A DNA stretch of 64,000 nucleotides from an uncultured Chthonomonadaceae bacterium (GTDB taxonomy: Bacteria; Armatimonadota; Fimbriimonadia; Fimbriimonadales; Fimbriimonadaceae). The notes beneath the pieces were generated by a model. The model did not search any database, was not told the DNA's origin, and worked only from the letters and a program-made list of their open reading frames with translations. A program made the position numbers and the translations under genes. Below, piece after piece: positions 32,894 through 44,125 of the stretch (the first letter of the stretch is position 1; each line of letters begins with the position of its first letter). The stretch spans positions 1 to 64,000 of the forward strand of contig CAMLDW010000001.1 of assembly GCA_946479035.1 (NCBI GenBank). Direction: 5' to 3'.

Positions 32894-34165
32894 TCACTTG
32901 GCAAAGCTCTCACCGACTGCCCTCTGTAGTCGAGCGTGGGCGACGCTGACGAACCGTCGAGCTTCGATGACGTCGAGCCTCGCCCTGGTCAGTGCTGCGA
33001 GCGCGTCCAAGAGCTCGGCTACCGTGGCTCTGCCGTTTTCGTATCGTAGGCGCTCGACCTCGTATGCTTCCGCCGCGGCGGCCTGTCCTGAGTTTGCAGA
33101 GCCAGTGACAGCGTCGGCCGACGACCACTCGGCCCAAGCGCTCTCGATCTCCTTCCGCACCGTGAGCCTCATCTCTTCGGCTTGAGCCAAGAGCTCCTCC
33201 GCCTTCGCTCGGAACATCGAAGCGCGTGCCGACCGCATGCCTCCGTCCGAGAGCGGGATGCTGAACACGAGGCCGAACTTGGTGTCGGACATGGCATCCC
33301 CCCTCGACGTCTGTGTCGTGCCGCCCATGGCCATAAGAGACACCTCGGGAGCCAGGGAGCGCCTGACCGCTTCGGCTTCAAGTCCCATGCCATCGGCCAT
33401 GGCGACCATAAATCGCAGCTCGCTCCGGTCCGCTCCGGCTTTGAGCGCGCTCGAAAGATCGGTGGGCGCAGTCACCTCGCCGGCCGGAGCGAGCTCGGCT
33501 TCGACCATGGCGCCGGCGGCCTCGTCCAGCTCCGCCTTGGCCACTTTGAGAGACGCTTCGGCCATTGCGACGCCCTTCTCCGCGGCCCTCACGGCCGCTG
33601 TCGCACGAAGCACGAAGGCGCGTGGCGCCTTTCCGTTGTTCTCAAGTTCGATCGTCGAGCGCTCCATCTCCTTCGCCGCGGCCAGCTCGGCCTGAGCCGC
33701 CTCGACGGCGCTTGATTGGTACACGTATCCCGCATACGAGAGCCGGACTGCAAGCGCGACGTCCTGCTTGACGGTCGAGAGCATCTCTTCTGCGGCGCGG
33801 ATTCTCGCGTTGCCGAGCTTGTTGGCAGTCGCCTCGCGTCCACCTGACCAAACGCGCCACATTAAGGTCAGGTTGCCCATCGCCACGCCGTCGGGCGGGA
33901 GCATGGCGAAGTTGACGGGCTCGACTGCAGATGGAAACACCATCGAGCCGTTCCCCCCGGCAAGATACGCGTTGGCGCTCGCCATAGGGCGGAACGGCGA
34001 AAGCAGCTCCGACTTTCCGGCTTTCTCGGCCTCGATCGCCGCGATCGCGGCCCTGACCTTTGGATGGTCACTGACGGCACTTTTCACGACCTGCTCGACG
34101 GTCACTTGCGCCTGGGCAGCGGCCGTCAGTGCTGTGAGTACGACGATGAGAGTGGTGTGTTTCAT
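32894..34165 (-). CDS. TolC-like outer-membrane efflux protein
   Basis: The 423-residue protein has a signal peptide (LIVVLTALTAAAQAQ) and two tandem OEP repeats of long Ala/Glu-rich helices: VEQVVKSAVSDHPKVRAAIAAIEAEKAG at the start of the first and AGADRSELRFMVAMADGMGLEAEAVRRSLAPEVSL at the start of the second. Each repeat ends with a coiled segment (RLRYENGRATVAELLDALAALTRARLDV). It should form the trimeric outer-membrane duct of the RND pump encoded 4 nt upstream. Confidence 0.9.
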   Translation of the reverse strand: MKHTTLIVVLTALTAAAQAQVTVEQVVKSAVSDHPKVRAAIAAIEAEKAGKSELLSPFRPMASANAYLAGGNGSMVFPSAVEPVNFAMLPPDGVAMGNLTLMWRVWSGGREATANKLGNARIRAAEEMLSTVKQDVALAVRLSYAGYVYQSSAVEAAQAELAAAKEMERSTIELENNGKAPRAFVLRATAAVRAAEKGVAMAEASLKVAKAELDEAAGAMVEAELAPAGEVTAPTDLSSALKAGADRSELRFMVAMADGMGLEAEAVRRSLAPEVSLMAMGGTTQTSRGDAMSDTKFGLVFSIPLSDGGMRSARASMFRAKAEELLAQAEEMRLTVRKEIESAWAEWSSADAVTGSANSGQAAAAEAYEVERLRYENGRATVAELLDALAALTRARLDVIEARRFVSVAHARLQRAVGESFAK

Positions 34166-34169
34166 AGGT

Positions 34170-37100
34170 TTACTCGATTGGTTCGAGCGTCGCAGGGTCG
34201 CGCTTCAGCACCTTGACCTGGAGCCAGCGCGAAGCGTCGTCAACGAGCGTGTGCATGATGGGAATGTCCAGCAGCGAAAGGACGGTACCGGCGATGAGCC
34301 CTCCCACGATCACGGTCCCCAGGGGCTGATAGGCGTCCAGCCCGGTCTTTGGGCTGAACCCGATCAGGGACATGACGATGATCGTGATGATCGAGGTCAT
34401 CAGGATCGGGCGGAGCCGCTGCGGGCTCGCCTCTATCACAGCCTTGTTCCTCGGTACGCCTCGCTTGCGGAAGTCCAAGATCAGGTCAATCATCAGGATC
34501 GCTGTAACTATGTCCATCCCGCTCAAGACGATCACTCCCATAATCGAGACCGTGCTGAAAGCCTGGTGCATGAGCCATAGCATGAAGAAGACGCCAGAGA
34601 GCTCGAGTGGCAGGCTGAACATCATTTGCAGCGGTTGCAGGAACCCGCGGAACTGCGCGACGAGGACGAAGTACATCAGGACGAGCGCAAGCCCCAGACC
34701 GTAAAGCAGCACGCGGAACGACGACATCATCTGCGTCATGTCGCCCCTGGCGTCAATCCCGTAGCCCTGCGGCCAGTTCAGGTCTGCCTGCGCGCGCATC
34801 TGAAGGTCCATCGTCACGTCCATGCTGGGCCGGCCCTCGTGCCGGTAGAACCCTCCAAAGCTCACGACGCGTCGCAACTGGTCGTGCTCGATCATGCTCG
34901 GCGCCGCGCGCTTCTCGAGTCGGACGAGCTCAAGGAGCGGCACCTGCTCTCCCGTCGCCCCCGTGACGAACATGGTTTCGAGGTCGCCCAAGTCGTCGTG
35001 GGCCGATTCGTCGTACCGGACTTGGAGCGAGACTGGCCTGCGGTTGGGCAGCCGATAGAATCCGTCCGTCAGGCCGCCGCGAAGGCCATAGTACGCTTGC
35101 TCCGCGATCTTCATCGCCGACAAGCCGTGTGCCGCCGCCTTCTCTTTGTTCACCACGAGCGTGTACGTCGGCTTGGACATCTCCCAGCTCAGGAACGGCT
35201 GCACGATGTCTGGTCTTCCGGTGCGCGGGCTCTTCACTTCGGTCTGGGCGATCCGCATCACTTCCTTCCCAAGCTTGTCGAGCGTCTGCAGATCATCTCC
35301 GTACACGACGAGCGAAACAGGCGCCAGCGCCGTCGCCATCACGTCCGCGCCCATCTCCTTCAGTTGAATGCGGCGGATTCCTTCGATCTCGCTCATCGCG
35401 CGGTCGTGGATTCGGTCCATGATCTTGAAAACGCTGGGTCGGCCGCTGTCCTTGTCGCTCAGGGTCAGCATCGCAGAGGCGCCGTTGACTTGGCGCATCC
35501 CGTAGCCCGTGTACGTGACCTCCTGCGGCATTCCAGGGCCGCTCTCGTTTCCGAGCTCCGTGCTCACGCTCGTGATCCATCCCTGGCTCCCGCCCTCCTC
35601 CGAGATGATCTGTTCGAGCTGTCGCACAGCGCTCTTCGTGCCCGCAAAGCTGGTCCCAGGACGCATCTCGAGCTGCAGGCTGGCCTGCCCGACGTCCGCG
35701 AGAGGCATCATCTCCGAGCCGATGAAGTAGTAGAACCCAAACCCGGCAACCAGCGTCGCTAGGATTCGCACCATGTTCGCGAGCCGGTGCTTCAAGAGCC
35801 AAGCGATCAGGGCGCCATACGCCGCCTCCAGCCGGCCCAGCCATCCGTCGAACGGCACCAACACCATGCGGCTCAACCACGTCCGCTTCCTCTCCGAGGG
35901 CCGTTGCATGAACCTCGAACAAAGAACAGCGGTCAAGGTCATCGAAACGAGGTAGCTGAACGAGACTCCCAAGATGATAGGCCACGCGAGCCCCTGGAAC
36001 ATGAGTTGCGTGATCCCTCCCGAGAGCAGCAGAGGCACTAGCGCGATGATCAGGACGATCGTCCCGGCCAACACGGAGCGCCGGACCTCGGTGATGCCGT
36101 CTATCGTCGCCGTACGCCGGTCCTTTCCCATGCGCATGTGGCGCTCGACCGCGTGGATATCTATGATCGCGTCGTCCACGAGCCGGCCGATCGCAATCAG
36201 GAGCCCCACGAGCGTGCTGGAGTTCAGGCTGAAGCCGAGAGGGGACATCGCGAGGAGCGTCATCGCCATCGAGACCGGGATCGCGGTCAACGCGATCAAC
36301 GTCCCCCTCATCTCTCCCAAAAAGAGCAGCACGGCGATCCCAGTCATCACGACGGCGAGCGCCAGCTCCTCGATCATGTTGTTGAAGAGGATCCCGACGA
36401 AGCTCGCGTTGTTATAGGCGACCTCCAGCTTGATGCCAGGGTACTCGCGCTCAAGGTCCGAGGCGATGCGCTGCGCAGCCTCGATCGTCACCGGTGAGGA
36501 AGCGTCGGGGTTTTGTAGGATTTGGATGGCGACGGCATCACGGACCGTGCCGCCGGACATGTGGTGATACGCCGACCGCTCCTCGACGAACGTGTCGATC
36601 ACTCTGGCCACGTCGCCGACCTTCACGACGCGGCCGCCTACTGCGCGGACCGGGTAGTTGCTCACGTCCTCCGCGCTCTTGGCGAGCGTGTCTATCCGCA
36701 GGATCGTCTCCGAGCCGCCTTCCGTGACGAGTCCACCAGGCTTTGCCACGTTGCTCTCGTCAATCGCTGCCTTCACTTCGAGGATCGAGATCCCGTAGCC
36801 CTTCAGCTTGTCGCGGTCCACGCGCACCTGCAACTGCCTTCGGTAGCCGCCGAACGTGGAGACCGAGTACACGTTCCCGTGCGCCGTCTTGAAGCGGTTG
36901 ATGAGCTTGTTGTCCGCCAAGTCCCGTAGCCTCGCCATGTCCCATCCCATAGCCTCGTCGCCCGTCAGGCTGAGTACGAGCACGGGCAGGTTGAGCGGGT
37001 CCACCTTGACGATGAAGCTGGGCACCTGGTTGGCGTCTGCCTTCGGCAGCTCGCCCTTCACCACGTCCATCAGCGACTGGACCTCGGTGTACGCTTTCTG

Positions 37101-37430
37101 CATGTCCGAACCGTAGGGGAACTCGAGCACGACCATGCTGAATCCGTCCTGGCTCGTCGAGCGGATGTAGCGCACGTTCTGGATCGAGACCATCTTTTGC
37201 TCGATCGGCGAGCTGAAGTACGTCTCCATCTCCTCGGCGGAGAACCCAGGCATGTCCGTCACGATGCCGATCATCGGCGTCTCGATGTACGGCATGAACC
37301 GCCTTGGCATCCAATGCGTGATCGCCAGATAGCCCAGGATCAGCATGGCGATGAAGAACGCCGCCACCGAGTGAGGGTGGTCAACGGACCAGCGGACCAT
37401 GTTGAAGCCGCCCCCAGCCCGCTCGGTCAC
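34170..37430 (-). CDS. RND efflux transporter permease
   Basis: The 1086-residue inner-membrane pump has the two-fold RND layout: TM1 (VAAFFIAMLILGYLA), a periplasmic porter with PMIGIVTDMPGFSAEEMETYFSSPIE, TM2-6 with IGRLVDDAIIDIHAVERHM carrying the proton-relay Asp pair in TM4, a second periplasmic domain, and TM8-12 with VIVLSGMDIVTAILMIDLILD. The DD pair is typical of drug (HAE-type) pumps, whereas its adaptor has a metal-binding domain. The substrate class is therefore open. The ATG at 37430 overlaps the adaptor stop by ATGA. Confidence 0.9.
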   Translation of the reverse strand: MTERAGGGFNMVRWSVDHPHSVAAFFIAMLILGYLAITHWMPRRFMPYIETPMIGIVTDMPGFSAEEMETYFSSPIEQKMVSIQNVRYIRSTSQDGFSMVVLEFPYGSDMQKAYTEVQSLMDVVKGELPKADANQVPSFIVKVDPLNLPVLVLSLTGDEAMGWDMARLRDLADNKLINRFKTAHGNVYSVSTFGGYRRQLQVRVDRDKLKGYGISILEVKAAIDESNVAKPGGLVTEGGSETILRIDTLAKSAEDVSNYPVRAVGGRVVKVGDVARVIDTFVEERSAYHHMSGGTVRDAVAIQILQNPDASSPVTIEAAQRIASDLEREYPGIKLEVAYNNASFVGILFNNMIEELALAVVMTGIAVLLFLGEMRGTLIALTAIPVSMAMTLLAMSPLGFSLNSSTLVGLLIAIGRLVDDAIIDIHAVERHMRMGKDRRTATIDGITEVRRSVLAGTIVLIIALVPLLLSGGITQLMFQGLAWPIILGVSFSYLVSMTLTAVLCSRFMQRPSERKRTWLSRMVLVPFDGWLGRLEAAYGALIAWLLKHRLANMVRILATLVAGFGFYYFIGSEMMPLADVGQASLQLEMRPGTSFAGTKSAVRQLEQIISEEGGSQGWITSVSTELGNESGPGMPQEVTYTGYGMRQVNGASAMLTLSDKDSGRPSVFKIMDRIHDRAMSEIEGIRRIQLKEMGADVMATALAPVSLVVYGDDLQTLDKLGKEVMRIAQTEVKSPRTGRPDIVQPFLSWEMSKPTYTLVVNKEKAAAHGLSAMKIAEQAYYGLRGGLTDGFYRLPNRRPVSLQVRYDESAHDDLGDLETMFVTGATGEQVPLLELVRLEKRAAPSMIEHDQLRRVVSFGGFYRHEGRPSMDVTMDLQMRAQADLNWPQGYGIDARGDMTQMMSSFRVLLYGLGLALVLMYFVLVAQFRGFLQPLQMMFSLPLELSGVFFMLWLMHQAFSTVSIMGVIVLSGMDIVTAILMIDLILDFRKRGVPRNKAVIEASPQRLRPILMTSIITIIVMSLIGFSPKTGLDAYQPLGTVIVGGLIAGTVLSLLDIPIMHTLVDDASRWLQVKVLKRDPATLEPIE

Positions 37431-39166
37431 TGGTGGGCTCCGTCCCGAGGCTCCCGCCCCGCGCCGGCGTGCTCATCGGCCATGTGCCCATCGCCAGTGC
37501 CGGGGACAAGGTCGTGCTTGCCCCACTCCACGACCTTCACCGAGGCCCCAGGGAACAGCTCCCCGTCGCCAAAGCAGGTGACCTCCTCGCCGTCAGCGAT
37601 CCCGTCCAGGATTGCGACGTTCATGGAGTCGCGCGCCCCGACCTTGACAGCTCGTTTCTCGACTCGCAAGTTGCCCCGGGCGTCCTTCCGAACGAGCGCC
37701 ATGCCACAGATCGGGCACGCGCCTGGGCCCCTTTGCTCGATCTGCGGGTGCATCGTGCACGTGTAGATCGCATCCTTGTCCGCGACCTTCTGGCCTACCT
37801 TGAGCACCCACACGTAGTTGGTCCCGTCGCCGGCGGTCTTGACCGCCTCGCGCCGCACGCTCAGGGACGTGACCGGCGTCGAGGTCACGATCTCGACCTC
37901 GGCGAACGATCCCGGCTGGATCGCGTGGCCCGGATTGGCGACGATGGCCTCGATCCGGAACGAACGAGTGCTGCCCTCGACGAACGGGAACACGCTCGTC
38001 ACCACAGAGTCGAAGCGTTCACCGTTGATCGTCGCTCGAATCGGCGCCCCGACCGCCACGCCTCCCGCCAGGCGCTGCGGCAGTTCCGCCTGCACACGGA
38101 GCCTCGCGTCTGCCTTGACCTTGAGCACGGTCTGGCCCGCCATGACTGGCGTACCTGGACTGACGAGCCGGTCGGAGACGACTCCCTCGTTCGTGGCTCG
38201 AAGCTCAGTGTAGGAGGACAGCGCGCCCATGGAGCGCGCGTTGGCGCGCGCCGAGGCCGCCTGATCGCTCACGGACTGCGCCTCGTCCGTCGCCGCTAAC
38301 ACGCCCGATCGAGCTCCGTCGAGGCTCGCCACCGCGGCGCTGTACATGGACTGAGCCTGTTTGAGCATGGTCGCCGCAGAGTTGCGCTTAGCGATCTTCG
38401 AGCCGAGCTCGCCCTGCGCACGGCGCTTCCTTGCATCAGCCTGGTCGAGCCTCGCCTGCGCCTCGTCCAGGTTCCGCTTCGCCTGGTCCAGCGAGTCGCG
38501 CGAGACAGCCCCTGCGGCGTGCAAGCTCTTCTCGCGCTCATAGTCAATCTGCGCGTACGCAAGCTGCGCCTCCTCCTGCTTTCGCATCGCCTCGCTCTCT
38601 CCGACCATCTCGCGACCGACCTCAACGTCGGCTTCTGCCGCAGCGAGCTCCGACTGCGCTGCTTCGATCGCGGACCGCGCGGTATCAACCTCGAACTCGG
38701 CCCGCTGCATCGCCGACTTCTCCTTGGCTAACGACTGCCCCGCGCTGCGCGCGCTGCTCTCCATCGCGCGCGCAGCCAGCGACTCGGCGAGCGCCTGAGA
38801 CGACAGTTCGTCGGCCTGCAGCCGAGCAAGGAGCTGGCCCGGCCGGACCCTGTCTCCGGGGTACACGAGGACCTCCTTGACGAGCCCTCCTACTCGAGCC
38901 ACGACGTCCTCGTCGTTCAGGGCCACGACCGTCGCCGGGAACGTCTCCGCGCCGCCTACGCTTCGCACGACTGCACGGTCGGTGCCGACGGGGAACACAC
39001 CGATCGGCGCTTTCATCGCAGACATGTCCATCGCCTGCGCCTCGACTACCGTGATCGCGCCAGGCCCCCGTTGTGTGGCCACGAACCAGCGGACCGCGAA
39101 GAACACGGCCAGCAGGAACGCCATCGCCAGGACCGGGCCACGGAGCGACTTCTTGTTCGATTTCAT
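37427..39166 (-). CDS. RND periplasmic adaptor with internal heavy-metal-binding domain
   Basis: The 579-residue membrane-fusion protein has an N-terminal anchor (LAMAFLLAVFFAVRWFVA), a lipoyl half (VVARVGGLVKEVLVYPGDRVRPGQLLARL), a very long coiled hairpin (residues about 125-310), the second lipoyl half and a beta-barrel domain. Near residues 467-493 is a heavy-metal-binding motif YTCTMHPQI...GPGACPICGMAL, as in CusB-type adaptors but placed C-terminally. It bridges the permease and the TolC-like duct, possibly capturing Cu/Ag or similar. The ATG at 39166 has GAGAGGCG upstream; the longer frame enters the YHS gene. Confidence 0.88.
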   Translation of the reverse strand: MKSNKKSLRGPVLAMAFLLAVFFAVRWFVATQRGPGAITVVEAQAMDMSAMKAPIGVFPVGTDRAVVRSVGGAETFPATVVALNDEDVVARVGGLVKEVLVYPGDRVRPGQLLARLQADELSSQALAESLAARAMESSARSAGQSLAKEKSAMQRAEFEVDTARSAIEAAQSELAAAEADVEVGREMVGESEAMRKQEEAQLAYAQIDYEREKSLHAAGAVSRDSLDQAKRNLDEAQARLDQADARKRRAQGELGSKIAKRNSAATMLKQAQSMYSAAVASLDGARSGVLAATDEAQSVSDQAASARANARSMGALSSYTELRATNEGVVSDRLVSPGTPVMAGQTVLKVKADARLRVQAELPQRLAGGVAVGAPIRATINGERFDSVVTSVFPFVEGSTRSFRIEAIVANPGHAIQPGSFAEVEIVTSTPVTSLSVRREAVKTAGDGTNYVWVLKVGQKVADKDAIYTCTMHPQIEQRGPGACPICGMALVRKDARGNLRVEKRAVKVGARDSMNVAILDGIADGEEVTCFGDGELFPGASVKVVEWGKHDLVPGTGDGHMADEHAGAGREPRDGAHQ

Positions 39167-39198
39167 GTGTTCGCCTCTCAGCCGGTCCCCGCCGTCGT

Positions 39199-39558
39199 TC
39201 ATTTGGCGTAAGCGTCCGGATCCTTGGCGAACGTATCCGGACATCCCGCGCAACAGAAGTAATAGCGCTTGCCCTTGTAGTCCTGGTATCCGGCCGCCTT
39301 TTCGACAGAGGGGATGACGTCGCCCAGCACCGGGCACACGAGCTCCCCTTTCGCGTTGGTGTACGCGACCGTCGTTCCTGTGCCGCCGGGGGCGCCAGCG
39401 GTCTTCTTGTCCGCGCTGGCGGCGTCAGAGCCGGCCACCGGCCCTGACGCCTTGGGTGCAACGGACTGACCGGACTTCGGTGTGCTGCACCCTATTGCGA
39501 TGAGCGAGCCGAGCGCGAGCAGCGACGCGGCGATGGCGATCGTTCTTTTGAGTTTCAT
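39199..39558 (-). CDS. YHS-domain lipoprotein
   Basis: The 119-residue protein has a lipobox (LIAIGC), a Ser/Ala/Gly/Lys linker, and a C-terminal YHS domain (ELVCPVLGDVIP, DYKGKRYYFCCAGCPDTFAKDPDAYAK) with four cysteines fit for soft-metal binding. It lies 32 nt upstream of the adaptor gene and is probably a periplasmic metal-capture partner. GGAGAG precedes the ATG. Confidence 0.85.
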   Translation of the reverse strand: MKLKRTIAIAASLLALGSLIAIGCSTPKSGQSVAPKASGPVAGSDAASADKKTAGAPGGTGTTVAYTNAKGELVCPVLGDVIPSVEKAAGYQDYKGKRYYFCCAGCPDTFAKDPDAYAK

Positions 39559-39719
39559 TCTTGTGTCTCTCCGGGTCCAAGAGAGCAGGCTCGCAATTGG
39601 TGCGGGCAGGCTGTCCTCCGGGACTTCGCGTCAGGGCCGTAGCGCGACGGCGGGCGATGTAAGACGTACGCGGGCAGAGCGCGGGGACCGGAGAACAGCG
39701 CTGGGTCGCTCCGGCGCGC

Positions 39720-40163
39720 TCAGGCGCGGAGCATCGGTGGGGCACGGAGAAGGTGGACGCTCGAGGGGGAGTGCCGCGGAGGTCCGGAGTCGGTCACATA
39801 GAGCTCGGGCGCGGCGACGGGGACCACACTCGCGTACACGGTCGCGACCGGCACGATCGCTGCGACCTCGAGCGACGGGATCTTGTCGCTTGCACTTTGG
39901 GTCGAGGCGGCCTTGGCCTTTTCGGCCGAGCAGAACATCCCGCAAGAACCGCCGCACTTGTGCTGGGCTCCCGCGTGGGAGTCACGCTTGGCCGCGCCGT
40001 GGCAACTTGGCCGTTCAAGCCGGGTGCTGGTCGTGCCCGCAGATTCGCAGGCCCTTACGCAGGAGATGGCCGCCGCGCTGGCGAACGCCCCTTGTAGGAG
40101 GAGCGACGACACGCCGACAAAGGATAATACCAACCTGAGACGCCTGCGCATTCTCGCAAGCAT
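39720..40163 (-). CDS. CopL-like Cys/His-rich secreted protein
   Basis: The 147-residue protein has a signal helix (LVLSFVGVSSLLLQGAFASAAA), a short Cys/His cluster (RPSCHGAAKRDSHAGAQHKCGGSCGMFC) and a C-terminus ending PPRHSPSSVHLLRAPPMLRA. Small proteins with this layout (CopL or DUF2946-like) occur at copper-resistance loci; I rate this as likeness only. Translation may begin at Met1, or at Met5, since a CATAAT hexamer overlaps Met1 and lies 10 nt before Met5. It sits 161 bp upstream of the YHS lipoprotein and may belong to the same metal-response unit. Confidence 0.6.
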   Translation of the reverse strand: MLARMRRRLRLVLSFVGVSSLLLQGAFASAAAISCVRACESAGTTSTRLERPSCHGAAKRDSHAGAQHKCGGSCGMFCSAEKAKAASTQSASDKIPSLEVAAIVPVATVYASVVPVAAPELYVTDSGPPRHSPSSVHLLRAPPMLRA

Positions 40164-40238
40164 TATGACACATGGGGCCCGGTGGATTCTGACCTAGGGC
40201 CGTCTGCTGCGTCGGTGCCTTGCTGGCCCGGACCAAAG

Positions 40239-40314
40239 TGGCTGCCGCGGTAGGACTCGAACCTACGACCCGCTGATTAACAGTCAGCTGCTCTACCAAC
40301 TGAGCTACGCGGCA
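40239..40314 (-). tRNA. tRNA-Asn (anticodon GTT)
   Basis: A 76-nt cloverleaf reads on the minus strand. The acceptor TGCCGCG pairs with CGCGGCA, the D-arm is GCTCAGTTGGTAGAGC, the anticodon stem GCTGA/TCAGC encloses loop CTGTTAA with anticodon GTT, and the T-arm contains GGTTCGAGTCC. The discriminator is G and CCA is encoded. Confidence 0.97.
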
Positions 40315-40326
40315 GTATGGGTGCCG

Positions 40327-40332
40327 ATTGTA
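40327..40332 (-). promoter_or_regulatory. -10 element TACAAT of tRNA-Asn
   Basis: TACAAT (5 of 6) ends 12 nt before the tRNA 5' end, the same distance as in the tRNA-Trp promoter. Confidence 0.4.
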
Positions 40333-40427
40333 CCTATCGGGTCTGGCGTGGACGGGCGTTAGGACGGCGCCGCCTCCTGGGGCCACCCCCACGGCCAGTA
40401 CGTTCGCGCAGCAGAGAACCGGCGTTG

Positions 40428-40433
40428 TAAACT
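40428..40433 (+). promoter_or_regulatory. -10-like element TAAACT before glpX
   Basis: TAAACT, preceded by TG (TGTAAACT), ends 9 nt before the GTG start at 40443. The interval has no Shine-Dalgarno. Confidence 0.3.
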
Positions 40434-40442
40434 AGCCCCAGC

Positions 40443-41390
<948 letters not shown>

Positions 41391-41438
41391 ACGCTAGTCC
41401 CTCAGGAGCGCTGTGCGCTTGCAAGGGACGCGCACTCT

Positions 41439-44123
41439 CTACTTCAGCCGCGCGAGGTACTTGTCGCGGAACTGCGTGAAGCGGTCCGCCATCGGCACGG
41501 GCTTGCCGCCGATGAAGAGGACCTGCACGTGCGAAGAGGGCTCGAACGGGTCGCCGCCGCAGACGAAGAACTCCGCGTCTTTGCCGACCTCGAGCGAGCC
41601 CACGCGGTCCGAGACGCCGAACATCTCCGCCGGCCATAGGGTCAGCGCCTTCACGGCGTCGTCGACGGAGAGGCCGTACGCGCAGCACTCGCCGACGCGC
41701 ATGGGCAGGTTCATCACCATCGCGTTGTTGCCGGTCTCGAACCCGAACTTCACGCCTGCCTTGGCGAGCACCTGTGCCGAGGCGTAGACCTCGTCATAGG
41801 GGTCCCAAGCGGTAGTCGTGCCGTTGGCTGAGAGCGTCGAGAGCCCCGGCGCGGGCAGCACCACGGGGATCTTCTCACGAGCGAGCAGGTCCGCCTCCTT
41901 CCACGCCTCCGCGGCTGCGGTCAGGATGACCTTGACCTTGTTGCGCTTGGCGAAGTCCACGGCGGAGCGGATCGTCGCAGCGGTGCGCGCCTGCAGCAGC
42001 ATCGGCCTCTCGCCGTTGACGTAAGGCTGCATCGCTTCCATCGTCAGGTCGCGCTTTTCGTGCTTGGTCGAGCCGTACTCGCGCGCTTTGGCGATGTAAT
42101 CCTCCAGGTCCTTGATGCGCTGTGAGACCTGTGCCGGGTCGATCGGGCCACCGACGCCGCGTCGGCCCTGTCCCTGCCCTTGCCCCTGTTGTTGCTGCTG
42201 CGCGACGAGCTGCGCGCGGTAGACGTTCGGAGGTGGAAGCTCGTTGTCGAGCCAGTACATCCCCAGCGCAGCCCAACTTCCGGCGTCGCCGTCGTCGCAC
42301 ATCGCCTCGAGCAGCGCCTCCAGCTCGGGGTAGTAGGCGGTCGAAGGGAAGCTCACGACCAGCGCGGCCTTTCGCAGCAGCGCGAGCTGCTCTGTCGTGT
42401 AGCCGAAGTGGCGGATGAGCGCGGCCTGCCCGGGGATCGTGCCGCCGCCGGGCTTGGTGAGCGACATGGTGACGCCGCAGTACGCGCTCGTTCCCATGTA
42501 GGCGCTCTCCATGTATAGCGCGGTGGCGGCGTCCATGTCGGGCTCCATCGTGCCGAGTTCGCGCGCGGTGTCCATCTGCGCGATGCCGCTGATCTCGCTC
42601 AGGCCGATGCTCGCGCCGCACTCGATAAAGCCGGGGTAGACGTGCATCCCCTTGCCCTCGATGACCGACGCGCCGCTCGGGATCGTCACACGGCGTCCGA
42701 TCGCGGTGATCTTGCCGTTCTCGACGACGATCGTTCCGTTCTCGATCGTGCCGGCGGTGACGGTGTGGATCGTGGCGTTGCGCACTGCGTAGACGTTGGA
42801 CTCCTTGGGCAGCGCGGGCTCGCCCTTGTACGGCGTTTCGTCGAGCTTGGTCTTGATCGTCGAGCGCGAGTCGACGCCGAAGGCGTCGTGCCGCTGGAAG
42901 TAGACCTCGCCTTCGATCATCGTCATGTACGGCCGCGAGTAGACGCTGAGCGGGTGGCCGTCCCAGATGCCGATGTCTGCGTCCTTGCCGACCTCGAGGC
43001 TGCCAGTGCGCTTTTCTATCCCCAGCTCCTTGGCGGGGTTGATCGTGAGCATCTTGAGCACCTCGTTGGAGGGCACGCCGCCATAGCGCATCGCCTTTGC
43101 GGCGTCGATGTTCAGAGCGGTGGTGCCGCTGAGCCCGTCGGTGTTGATCGAGACTGTGACGCCGGCCTTCCAACAGATGTAGGCGTTGAACGGGATGGCG
43201 TCGTACGCTTCGACCTTGTACCCCCAGTCGTCGGCGAACACTGAGACTCCGACGTTGGCCTTTGCCAGCTCCGGCGCGATCTTGTACGCTTCGAGCGCGT
43301 GCTGCATCGCGCCGATCTTGAAGCCGTACTCCTGGCTCAGGCGCACGAGCATCAGGATCTCGTCGCTGCGGTAGCTGTGGCACTGCACCCAGACTTTTCC
43401 GTCCAGAAGGTCGGCGAGCGTCTCTAGTCGGAGGTCCTTGCGGACGTCCTCTCCGGCGTTCTGGCGCCGGCGGTAGTCGCGCGCCTCTTCGAACGCGCGG
43501 CGGTAGGTCGCTTCGACGCCCATGCGCGTGGCGGGGAAGCGCGTGGTGTTGCTGCCACTCATTCGCGTGACGTTCTCGCCTAGCGCGAACTTGACCATGC
43601 GCGGGGCGTCGGAGACCGGCGCCTCGGATGTCGGTCGGCCGTACTTGTACTTGACTACGATGCTCTCGCCGCCGACGGGGTTGGCGCTGCCGTGCAGCAG
43701 CATGCCAGTCGTGTGGCCGCTGGCGAGCGCCTGCCACCACGCCATCGCGGTAGTGTTGATGACGTCCGCCATGCGGACCTCGGGCACGATCGAATCGCTG
43801 CCCTCGTTTGTGCCGTCGATGCCGCGGTGGGAGTGAGCGTCGATGATGCCAGGGACGACGACCTTGCCGGTCGCGTCGATGACGGTAAAACCGGCCGGTG
43901 CGGTCAGGCCCTTGCCGATCTGCACGATCTTGCCGTCTCTGATTAGGATGTCGGTGCCCTCGAAGTCGCCTTTTGTGACCGTGAGGACGGTGGCGTTCTT
44001 GATCAGGCAGTTGCCGCCGGTGTGGACCTTGGGAGCGCGGTCGGCAGTGAGCTCGAACGGAACTTGCGCGCAGGCGATGGCGGCGCAGAGCGTGGTGAAA
44101 AGGGAGAGGAGCGAGCGTTTCAC
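41439..44123 (-). CDS. Secreted tandem amidohydrolase; second domain lacks metal ligands
   Basis: The 894-residue protein has a signal peptide and two imidazolonepropionase-like amidohydrolase domains. The first (residues 30-430) keeps the metal set: HSH in [15 protein letters not shown], His in [10 protein letters not shown] and MQHALEAYK, and Asp in [10 protein letters not shown]. The second (residues 440-890) has ECGAS in place of HxH and no later ligands. A Gln/Gly linker ([15 protein letters not shown]) sits inside it. The substrate is unknown; such proteins often annotate as dipeptidase/prolidase-like. It is 2 nt downstream of another degenerate amidohydrolase, so they may form a heteromer. 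Confidence 0.82.
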   Translation of the reverse strand: MKRSLLSLFTTLCAAIACAQVPFELTADRAPKVHTGGNCLIKNATVLTVTKGDFEGTDILIRDGKIVQIGKGLTAPAGFTVIDATGKVVVPGIIDAHSHRGIDGTNEGSDSIVPEVRMADVINTTAMAWWQALASGHTTGMLLHGSANPVGGESIVVKYKYGRPTSEAPVSDAPRMVKFALGENVTRMSGSNTTRFPATRMGVEATYRRAFEEARDYRRRQNAGEDVRKDLRLETLADLLDGKVWVQCHSYRSDEILMLVRLSQEYGFKIGAMQHALEAYKIAPELAKANVGVSVFADDWGYKVEAYDAIPFNAYICWKAGVTVSINTDGLSGTTALNIDAAKAMRYGGVPSNEVLKMLTINPAKELGIEKRTGSLEVGKDADIGIWDGHPLSVYSRPYMTMIEGEVYFQRHDAFGVDSRSTIKTKLDETPYKGEPALPKESNVYAVRNATIHTVTAGTIENGTIVVENGKITAIGRRVTIPSGASVIEGKGMHVYPGFIECGASIGLSEISGIAQMDTARELGTMEPDMDAATALYMESAYMGTSAYCGVTMSLTKPGGGTIPGQAALIRHFGYTTEQLALLRKAALVVSFPSTAYYPELEALLEAMCDDGDAGSWAALGMYWLDNELPPPNVYRAQLVAQQQQQGQGQGQGRRGVGGPIDPAQVSQRIKDLEDYIAKAREYGSTKHEKRDLTMEAMQPYVNGERPMLLQARTAATIRSAVDFAKRNKVKVILTAAAEAWKEADLLAREKIPVVLPAPGLSTLSANGTTTAWDPYDEVYASAQVLAKAGVKFGFETGNNAMVMNLPMRVGECCAYGLSVDDAVKALTLWPAEMFGVSDRVGSLEVGKDAEFFVCGGDPFEPSSHVQVLFIGGKPVPMADRFTQFRDKYLARLK

Positions 44124-44125
44124 TT

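Noticed and set aside
42120..42200. CAG/CAA-rich tract in the tandem amidohydrolase as a mobile or repeat element
   Set aside because: It encodes a short Gln/Gly linker in frame and has no flanking direct repeats.
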